Origin: Vitellaria paradoxa
Taxonomy: Eukaryota > Streptophyta > Magnoliopsida > Ericales > Sapotaceae
NCBI GenBank assembly: GCA_019916065.1
Contig: CM034237.1
Span: forward strand, 38,360,485-38,424,484
Direction: 5' to 3'
DNA: 64,000 nt
Part shown: positions 56,367 through 64,000 of the stretch, in pieces
How the letters are laid out: the number at the start of each line of letters is the position of its first letter
Position numbering within the stretch: position 1 is the stretch's first letter
Position numbers and translations under genes: made by a program
The notes under the pieces: model-generated
What the model saw: the letters and a program-made list of their open reading frames with translations, nothing else
What the model was told of the DNA's origin: nothing
Database searches by the model: none

Positions 56367-56804
56367 TACCAATGCTAGGCAAGCTGAGCGTGGCTCCTTT
56401 AGTAACCCTTTTCAATAAGCCGAGGAACTGAATCTCGGCTTAAAGAAAGCACCTGGTTAGTCAATAAACCAGGGTTGAACTGCACCCAAAGGGTGCAGTT
56501 CCCTTTCTGTATCAGTGTTCGGCAAGCCGAGCGTGGCTCATTTCTGATAATCCTTTTCAGAAAACTGAGGAATTGAATCCCAGTTTAAAGAGAATGCCTG
56601 GTCAATAAATAAACCAGGACTGTACTAACATCCAAAGGGATGTGGCGCCTTTCTGTACCAATGCTTGGCAAGCCGAGCATGGCTCCTTTCTAATAATAAT
56701 CCTTTTCAGAAAATCGAGAAATTGAATCCCAGTTTAAAGATAATGCTTGGTCAATAAATAAACTAGGACTGTACCAACATCCAAAGGGATGTGGCACCTT
56801 TCTA
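56367..56804. repeat. Tandem repeat, about 145-bp unit, three copies
   Basis: Units start at 56367, 56520 and 56656 (lengths about 153, 136 and 149). Each begins TACCAATGCT(A/T)GGCAAGC-like, contains AATCCTTTTCA and CTGGTCAATAAA, and ends in a hairpin such as CTGCACCCAAAGGGTGCAG or ACATCCAAAGGGATGT. It lies between pol and the 3' LTR side of the Tat-type element. Confidence 0.9.
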
Positions 56805-56914
56805 GTAAATACTTAATTGTCTAAAGATTTTGGAATTGCTTTATTTGCTTTCAAAAAAAAAGAACAGCTTTTCAAAGAATGTACATAATCTTCAATAACA
56901 AATGTACAATAACA

Positions 56915-57758
56915 TTAATGATAATACAGTTTCAAGTGGGCTATGTTCCACGACCTTTTGATTGGCTTTCCTTCCACGTCCGTCAACCTGTAAGCTCCAT
57001 TACCGAGCACTTTCGAGACGAGGAATGGTCCCTCCCAATTGGCTCCAAGCTTTCCTTCTGTCTGGTCCTTTCTGCTTCCCATCAATTTTCTTAACATAAA
57101 GTCACCATCTTTGAACTCTTTGTGTCTAACCCCTTTATTAAATTTCCTTCTCGTCTCTTGCTGATAGTTGGCTAACCTCAACGTGGTGAGTTCTCTCCGT
57201 TCGTCAATCATGTCCAAACTCATCGCCATTGCTTTATCATTTTCTCCTTTGTCAAAAGCTTGAGTCCTGATGCTCGGCAGGCCAACTTCCAGTGGAATGA
57301 CCGCTTCAACTCCATAAGCCAGGGAGAAGGGAGATTCTCCAGTTGATCTTCTGGGGGTTGTTCGGTAGGTCCAGAGCACCGATGGCAATTCATCTACCCA
57401 TTTCCCTTTTGCTGCCTCCAATCTTTTCTTGATACCACTGAGGATAACTTTGTTTGTAGCTTTGGCTTGACCATTGCCTTGGGGGTAAGTTGGTGTTGAA
57501 TAAACATTTTTTATCCCATATATGGAACAATATTCCCTAAATGGGGGCCCTAAATGGGGCACTGTCAAATTGTGTCCCATTGTCGGAAATAAGCATCCTA
57601 GGGATGCCATACCTGGTAATGATGCTCTTCCAGACAAATCGAATGGTATCAGCGTCTCTTATGTGGGCAAAAGGTTCTGTTTCCACCCATTTAGTGAAGT
57701 AGTCAGTGCAGACCACTAGAAACTTTCTATTCCTTGGAGCAGTGGGTAGTGGTCCCAC
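56915..57758 (-). pseudogene. Tat-type integrase core and C-terminus
   Basis: DIVGPLPTAPRN, CTDYFTKWVE and LISDNGTQFDS carry the first two Asp residues; the expected Glu in PQGNGQAEATNK is Lys here (GNGQAKATNK), so the catalytic triad is lost. A 13-bp tandem duplication (CCCTAAATGGGGG, 57535-57559) shifts the frame. TYRTTPRRSTGESPFSLAYG and AYRLTDVEGKPIKRSWNIAHLK end the protein. A TAG at about 57770 (expected Trp) separates it from the zinc-binding part. Confidence 0.9.
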
Positions 57759-57770
57759 AATGTCGAGCCT

Positions 57771-58787
57771 CTATTGAGCAAATGGACAGGGACTGGTTAG
57801 TGGGCTGAGTTCTTGTGCTGGCTGGTGAGGTACGGGAGCAAACTTCTGGCATTTCTTACACTTTCGAACATAAACTTGAGCATCATTCCCCATTCTCGGC
57901 CACCAGTACCCTTGTGTAATAGCTCTGTGTGCCAACGACCTGCCCCCAGTGTGTGCTCTACATATCCCTTCATGTAGCTCATAGAGGAAATCTTGCACTT
58001 TATCAGGATGAACACAAAGAAGATAAGGACCTGTGAAGGACTTCTTGTACAGCTTATGATCAGGAGAAAGCCAAAACTTGGTAGCCTTTATTCTCAATTT
58101 CTTCGCTTCCGTTTTGTTCTCTAGGAGAGTACCATCCTTAAGGTAAGAAATTATTAGGTCCATCCAAGATAGAGCCATTTCAGTACACATTACCTCTCCA
58201 TCTTTTACAATGCTCAGCTTCTTAATAACTTCCAGGAAAACCTGGTCTGTCAGCCTTATTCGAGAAGAGGTAGCCAGCATAGCAAGTGCATCAGCTTGAG
58301 CATTATGATCTCTCCTAATGAGCTCCACGCTAGCTTTATTAAAATCTTCAATCTTCTTCTTTACCAACTGTAGATACTCTACCATTTTCTCATTTCTAGC
58401 CACATATTCACCCTTCAACTGGTTGGCAACCAACTGGGAGTCAGTCTTTATTACCACATCTTTTGCCATCAATCGCCGAGCAATGTTGAGCCCAGCTAGG
58501 AGAGCTTTATACTCTGCCTCGTTATTAGTAACCTCAAACTCAAGTTTTATTGCATATTCAATAGCGACCCCTTCTGGCATAATCAAAACAATGCCTATAC
58601 CAGCTCCCTTCCTGGACGAAGACCTGTCAACCTCAATTTGCCAAGGTTGTGTGGCCCCCCCGTGTTGGGCTCGGGCTTCGGATCTTATCTCCACTTGCCA
58701 TACTTCTTGCGCCGGACCTGGAGCTGGGGTGGTAAATTCCGCTACAAAATCGGCTAACACTTGAGCCTTTATTGCGGTTCTTGGAAT
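57771..58787 (-). pseudogene. Tat-type second RNase H (archaeal-like) and integrase zinc domain
   Basis: Begins VLADFVAEFTTPAPG. The RNase H shows QIEVDRSSSRKGAGIGIVL, NNEAEYKALLAGL, IKTDSQLVANQLKGEY and DHNAQADALAMLA, carrying the expected D-E-D-D residues. The integrase HHCC motif follows (HEGICRAHTGG, CKKCQKFAP). A second RNase H of this type is diagnostic for the Tat clade. The SINE at 58805 separates it from the first RNase H. Confidence 0.9.
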
Positions 58788-58804
58788 AAACTTTATATCA
58801 AATG

Positions 58805-58979
58805 AAGAGCCGTAAACCCAGACTTGGTGTGTGTTCGAGTCTCGCTAGCTGCAACGCTTACTGAAGCAGGATGTGTGAGAGGGTCGGCGCCCATCCCCCC
58901 GGTTTACCTGTCAACTGCACGGCCCGTTGAGGGCCGTAATAAACCGGCAGGGTTTCGGGTTAACAAAAAAAAAAAAAAA
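58805..58979 (+). mobile_element. tRNA-derived SINE, 5'-truncated, inserted in the Tat-type pol
   Basis: Flanked by a perfect 17-bp duplication AAACTTTATATCAAATG (58788-58804 and 58980-58996). Has a B-box-like TGTTCGAGTC at 58832-58841, a GC-rich body with the hairpin GGCCCGTTGAGGGCC, and a pure poly(A) tail at 58964-58979. No A box is seen in the 27 bases before the B box, so the copy is probably 5'-truncated. It differs in body sequence from the SINE at 43800. Confidence 0.9.
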
Positions 58980-59606
58980 AAACTTTATATCAAATGCTCT
59001 GAGGGAAACTACCCATTTGGCCATCCTCCCAGATACATCGGCTCTTTTTAATAAATGGCCAATTGGCTGATCGGTGACCACCTGAATGGTATGGGCATGG
59101 AAGTAATGGGCCAACTTCTTGGAAACCATCACCAACGCCAAGGTCAACTTTTCTAGGGGAAAGTATCTGGTCTCCGCCCCCTGCATCATCTTGCTCACAT
59201 AATAAATAGGATGCTGCTTTCTTTTTTCCTCCCTTAGCAGGACGGCACTGACTGCGTGTTCTGAAACTGCCATATACAGTTGCAAAATGTCCCCTGGCTG
59301 CGGTGTAGAAAGTATCGGGACAGTTGTCAGATACTCTTTAAGTTTTTGCAATGCTTTATCTGCTTCAGCATCCCATTGCATTGTATTTGCACCCCTCAAT
59401 AATCTGAAGAATGGTCGGCACTTGTCAGATGATCTACTAATGAACCGATTGAGCGCTGCAACCATCCCTGTGAGCTTTTGGACTTCCTTTTTAGTGCACG
59501 GAGGAGAAACAGACTGGATGGCTTGTATTTGGTCAGGATCAGCTTCGATTCCCCTCCTGCTCACCAAGTGGCCCAAAAATTTGCCACACCAACTCCGAAG
59601 GCACAC
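58980..59606 (-). pseudogene. Tat-type RT connection and first RNase H
   Basis: Reads GKFLGHLVSRRGIEADPDQI, KKEVQKLTGMVAALNRFISR, QLYMAVSEHAVSAVLLREE, YYVSKMMQGAETRYFPLEKL and VVTDQPIGHLLKRADVSGRMAKW. Frameshifted relative to the upstream RT near 59590. Interrupted at AFDIKF by the SINE. Confidence 0.9.
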
Positions 59607-61804
59607 TTGATAGCATTTAATTTCAATCCGTACTTGTAAAGCGTTGAAAAGACATGCTGCAGATGTTGAAGATGAGTGTTCGGCTCCTTGCTTTTTACCA
59701 CCATGTCATCAATGTAGACTTCCATCGTTTGTCTGAGGTCCTCTTTGAATATTTTTGTGACTAACCGTTGGTAGGTGGCTCCAGCGTTCTTCAATCCAAA
59801 TGGCATAACCCTGTAACAATATATACCTCGTGGGGTTATGAAAGAAGTCTTTTCCTCGTCAAGGCTGAACATAGGGATTTGGTGGTATCCCCTATATGCG
59901 TCAAGGAAGGACATCCTGGAACATCTAGCCGTCGAATCCACAAGCTGGTCGATCTTCGGCAGGGGAAATGGATCCTTTGGATAGGCTTTGTTCAGGTCCG
60001 AGTAATCAACGCAAACTCTCCACTTCCCATTCTTCTTCTTGACCACGACCGTGTTGGCCAACCACTCCAGATAAAAAACTTCCCGGATGGCCTCAGCCTC
60101 TAACAATCGGCCGACCTCCTCTATGACAGCCTCCGCATGCTGGAGAGCTAACCTCCTCGTCTTTTGTACCATGGGTTTTGCCCCCGGATTCACATTCAGC
60201 TTATGAGTCATAATTTCGGGGAAAATACCTGGCATTTCATGTGGAGTCCAGGCGAATGTTCCAATATTTTTCAAGAGCATCTCCGTCAATTCTAGTTTCT
60301 CTTCGGCGCTCAAATTCGAGCCAACCAAGAAAAATTTGTCATCCTCGACGGGGCCAATCTGATACTTCTCTAAACCTTCAACGGCTTTCTTCTGTGGATC
60401 ACCGTCGGCATCATCAATCTTTGGGGCGTCCTCAAGCAGCTCAGTCAATTGGACTTGCTCGGGAATAGTCTTAGATTTGAGGGCTGCCGTGAAGCACTTT
60501 TGAGAGATGTCTTGGTCCCCCAAGATTGCAATCACTTCCCCGCCGTAAGGAAACTTCAGTACCTGATGATAGGTTGAGGAGACTGCCTTCAAGGCGTGAA
60601 TCGACGACCTTTCTACTATAGCGTTGTAGGAAGAAGGAGAATCCACAACAGTGAACTCAACCTCTTGCTCCACTGGGCCCACACGGACAGGAATAACAAC
60701 CCTGCCCAGAGGCCAAACAGAGGCAGAATTGAACCCTATGAGGGGGCATTCTACAGGCTCCAAATCTTCTGCGGTCAACCCGAGCTTCTTGAACAGGCTT
60801 AGGAACATGACTTCCGTTGAACTTCCAGCGTCAACCAAAATTCTCCTCACTTCGGAGTCAAACATGCCCAAAGTAATTACTAGGGCATCATTATGTGGCG
60901 TTTGAACACCAGAGTGCTCATCTTCACAAAAGGTGATTCCATTTGCGGTGACTTTTCTCGAGTGCTTGCTCGGCTGACCTGCGACACCCAAGATTTCTTG
61001 TGTTTGTGAAGCAGGGGAGTAGTTGATGACGCTTTGGGGCCGTTGCTCCATATGGATAAGGTGGATGACTGCAGGCCTAGCAATATCTTTGTGCGGCCTG
61101 GCCCTCAGTGGGGGTTGTACTTCCTTGGCATTCTCATCCCCAACCATCTCATCTCGTTGCCTCCTGTGCTCTCTGTACTGGGGAGCTACTTCTTTGGTTA
61201 TGACCTCATCTATGAACTCTTTCAAGTGGTCATTCCATACCAGCTCTTCAAGATGCTGTCGTAACGATCGGCAGAAACTGGTATGGTGCCCTATGTCTTG
61301 ATGGTACGCGCAGTAATCCTTGGAGTTCTCCTTCCCAAGGTAATCTAGCAGCTTCCCAGGCCATCTAAAATACGGTTTATTCTTGATCTGAAGGAGGATC
61401 CTGAAGATCGGCACCTTGAATACTGTATTAACCGCCTCAAAAATGAATTTCTCTTCATCTAGGAATTTGGGGTCTTTTCCCCCACTTCTATTTCCCCTTT
61501 TACCCTGGGGTTTTGCCTCTTTCTGTTCGGCTGGCTTTGTCTCATCCTCCACCTTAGCATATTTTTCAATCCGGCACATAAGATCGGACATATTGGTTAT
61601 GCACTTTTTGGTCAAAGAGAACCACAACCTGTCCTCCTTCCGCAACCCCAACTTGAATGAAGTGACGGCCAGTTGCTTTGAACATTCCTCCACCTCATTG
61701 TAAAGCTCCAAATACCGGTGGGAGTAATCTCTTAACGATTCCCCGGCTTTCCTTTTCATGGTGAGGAGAACGTCAGCAGTCTTTGGTTGTTTGGTGTTGG
61801 CCAA
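59561..61804 (-). pseudogene. Tat-type gag C-terminus, protease and reverse transcriptase
   Basis: 747 codons open, the longest ORF of the window. Residues 1-200: gag core and a zinc-binding motif YCAYHQDIGHHTSFC. Residues 320-420: protease with RRILVDAGSSTEVMFLS. Residues 540-740: RT with NGKWRVCVDYSDLNKAYPKD, MSFLDAYRGYHQI, VMPFGLKNAGATYQ and the catalytic YIDDMVVKS; both motif A and the YIDD box are intact. A TGA near 61843 (GSI then stop) separates it from the N-terminal gag. Confidence 0.92.
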
Positions 61805-61843
61805 AAATCGGGTGACAAACTCCTCGGCCAGTTGTTGCCAGCT

Positions 61844-62742
61844 TCAGATACTGCCAGGGGGCAACTTATGGAACCATTGTAGTGCCGTATCCCCCAAACT
61901 AGAAGGGAATACTTTGCACATGAGGTGATCATTACTGCTCCATAGCGTCACAGCCTGCATGTAATGGCGATAGTGGGCCAAAGGGTCGGTCTTCCCATCA
62001 TAGAGGTTAAGCCTTGGAGTTTGGAACTTCTCCGGACGCTCTACTTCACTAATTTCATCGGTGAACGAAGAGGCTGAGATCCTCCCCAAAGCTTTCCTCG
62101 CCATCATACGTGTACTCTGGCCCTGAGTGCCCTGCTCTTCTTCGTGTCCCCATTCATCTACCTTCGTTTTTCCCGCCCTCTTGCATCTCATAGTTATTTC
62201 TTCCTTATCGGAGGAATCCGCATCTTCTGAATGCACCTCTGGAGTCTTTCTTAGTGGGCCTTTTTTATGGTGAGCTCTAGTGGGTGGGGCAACGTTAGAT
62301 CTCGTGCCACGTTTCCCAACAGTTTTAACATGGCGCACGCCCTTCCTGAGAGAAATGACATCGCGTCGCGAGTGAGAGTGCACCTCCTCTTGTTCATGGG
62401 TATCCCCTTCATCTTCCTTAGTGGGGTCCTCATAGAGAGCATCATAACTTTTGTCGGACTCTGAATCAGATTGATCAGAATCGACTCATGGCCCACGGTA
62501 GACTTTCCCTTTTCCTTGTTTAATTCCAGCAGAATCTCTTCCAATTCTGCTTGCTTTTTGCTGGCCTTAGCCATCAATTCCTCTCTCCGTTTTACTGCCT
62601 CTGGATCCTCTGTTTTCCTCCTCCTGCTATGCTCCAAACCTGGAGTCCGGATAACTAACGCGCTCCCTTTAGTCTTGGCCAGGGTAGAACCGTCCCCTAC
62701 CTGTGGAGATGGTGGCGGAATGGTATTTTCTCCTGAAGTCAT
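61844..62742 (-). pseudogene. Tat-type gag, N-terminal part
   Basis: Start ATG at 62742 (MTSGENTIPPPSPQVGD), about 100 bases after the primer-binding site. A charged coiled stretch (KRREELMAKASKKQAELEEI) follows; the frame shifts near 62485, and the second frame continues through VERPEKFQTPRLNLYDGKTD, DPLAHYRHYMQAVTLW and LGDTALQWFHKLPPGS, the retrotransposon gag core. Confidence 0.85.
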
Positions 62743-62820
62743 CGTGTAAATAACTGCTAGAAATCTTAATAAAGGACTGAATGAAATGCTAATGAGTGAC
62801 AAGACAGGGCTAAACAACGT

Positions 62821-62840
62821 GCCCCACGGTGGGCGCCAAA
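62821..62840 (-). other. Primer-binding site of the Tat-type element
   Basis: Minus strand TTTGGCGCCCACCGTGGGGC directly inside the right LTR; a TGGCGCC primer site is usual for the Tat clade. I did not assign the tRNA. Confidence 0.85.
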
Positions 62841-63770
62841 TGTTTGGCAGCAAAATTTACCGTCGGAACCGCTGACCAGGCCAACCGAAAATGCAATCAA
62901 CAACCTGCTGAACAAAGACAGAAGAAAGGTTACGGCCGGAGTAGAGGTCTCTGGCCGGAAAACCCTCCGATGCTTAAGTCAGCAAGTAGCTCAAGGAAAA
63001 AAGCTTTTCTAGAGAAGAAACGAGCAGTAACTTAAGTTGGCAATAGTCAGCTTACCTTCATTGTCAAGTGGAATGTCTTATTTATAGTAATGTAAATAAT
63101 AAATAAGATAATACCTGTGATTTGACTACATCCATGCTTCTGTGTACCTCTTTTCCTTTCTTGCTTTAAATGCCTTCCATTTTGCATTAAATGTCTTCCA
63201 CTTCGCATTTAATGTCCCTTACCTTTCATTAAATACTCCATGCCTTTCATTAAATGCTTCTGGCAGTTAAACGTGACAATATAGCCAGAACTCAGTTGTC
63301 AAACCGTCAACCATTTGCATCTATCAATTACTCGTAACGAAATGAACTGACTTAGTTACTTCCTCAGAGGTAAGTACCAGGTTCAGTCATAACTATGGTG
63401 CATTTATGGTTGTGATCCCTTTTTAAAGCTGTGGGTCCCAGGCCTAACATTTACTAGCCGCCAATCAATGGGCTAAACAAATTGGCTATTGAGGTCTTCG
63501 TCTACTACCACGTGGCAACACATTATCCATAGATACCGAGAATCAGGGTATCCCTTGGAATATCATCCCAAAGACGCGTGTCCTTGCATAACACTCACGT
63601 GGAACCCTTATGCTATCAATCACCTGTTCGGCAGAACGCCACGTGTCATGCGTCAATGTGCTCGGTCGATGACTACGTGACTCACCCAAATATGTTCGGC
63701 ATTGGGCCACGTGGCACCTTGACTAAACTTGTTCGGCATTCCATATGTGAAAGTATTATTTTGCCCAACA
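62841..63770 (-). repeat. 5' LTR of the Tat-type element
   Basis: 930 bp, followed by ATAGA at 63771-63775. A minus-strand TATA box (TATAAATA, 63079-63086) lies about 690 bp into the LTR in its own orientation; the same box in the 3' LTR is near 51791. Confidence 0.95.
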
Positions 63771-63775
63771 ATAGA

Positions 63776-64000
63776 AATTTATAAAAGTTTTTAAATATTG
63801 TTTAGAATTCCAAACGAACTCTTAGAAAGTGACTAAATTAAGTAGCGTGTTCTTGACTTTTGAATTGGGTTTGTCGGAATTAGTGAACTGACGCTTATAA
63901 TACTAAGTCGGTCATGGCCCACAGAAAAAGCCATATTACATTGCATCGCATAAAATTCTGAAGAAGTTGACGAGGTCGCGGTACTCCTTAATTTGTCTGA
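63776..64000. other. Flanking sequence, no gene seen
   Basis: Continues the sequence interrupted by the Tat-type insertion. The 225 bases show no ORF or known element. Confidence 0.5.

Larger units (their letters stand above)
51553..63770 (-). mobile_element. Tat/Retand-type Ty3/gypsy retrotransposon, 12.2 kb, with antisense gene
   Basis: LTRs at 51553-52483 (931 bp) and 62841-63770 (930 bp), 5-bp duplication ATAGA. Genes read leftwards: gag, protease, RT, RNase H, a second RNase H of the archaeal-like type and integrase. The dual RNase H, the TTTGGCGCCCACC primer site, the long 3' region with tandem repeats and the extra antisense ORF together indicate the Tat clade. Hand comparison of LTRs gives about 43 substitutions (about 4.6%), the most diverged LTR pair here. 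All domains carry stops or shifts. Confidence 0.95.

Overview
This window is nuclear DNA of a flowering plant, most likely a eudicot. Nearly everything recognisable is a transposable element: CACTA (En/Spm) DNA transposons with TNP2-type transposases, an Athila-type Ty3/gypsy element, a Tat/Retand-type Ty3/gypsy element, a third Ty3/gypsy element, a SIRE-like Ty1/copia fragment, tRNA-derived SINEs, a LINE remnant and MITE-like sequences. I see no bacterial features and no confident single-copy host gene.

The layout is a set of nested insertions. The oldest visible layer is a SIRE-like copia element whose pol starts abruptly at 40270 and continues to 41819, followed by an env-like ORF at 43006-43581. 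Its 5' part must lie beyond the left edge. CACTA element 1 interrupts it; its 5' terminus is at 40269, its genes read leftwards, and its 3' terminus lies just before base 1. Four later insertions broke CACTA 1, each with a target-site duplication (TSD): a solo Athila-like LTR (4861-6547, TSD ACAGC), a complete Athila-like element (7476-21159, TSD GATAT), CACTA element 2 (22291-30928, TSD TTA) and a Ty3/gypsy element (32191-38253, TSD CATAG). Removing them leaves about 10.2 kb of CACTA 1, a normal size for the family.

Right of the copia remnant, 43.6-51.5 kb is AT-rich, with a SINE (43800-44005), diverged direct repeats, a MITE-like element and a LINE reverse-transcriptase tail. A 12.2-kb Tat-type element then occupies 51553-63770 (TSD ATAGA). 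Its gag-pol reads leftwards, its pol is interrupted by a second SINE, and an intron-containing gene lies in antisense orientation between pol and its 3' LTR, together with three copies of an approximately 145-bp tandem repeat.

Almost all retroelement ORFs are broken by stops or frameshifts. The exception is the second gene of CACTA 2 (28397-30053): seven predicted exons join in phase to 363 codons with no stop, although the neighbouring TNP2 gene is truncated. The strongest unexplained signal is a set of paired GGTCNNGACC palindromes, 22 bp apart (21 in one LTR), at a fixed distance upstream of the TATA box in the Athila-like LTRs. The same set recurs upstream of that element's env-like gene.
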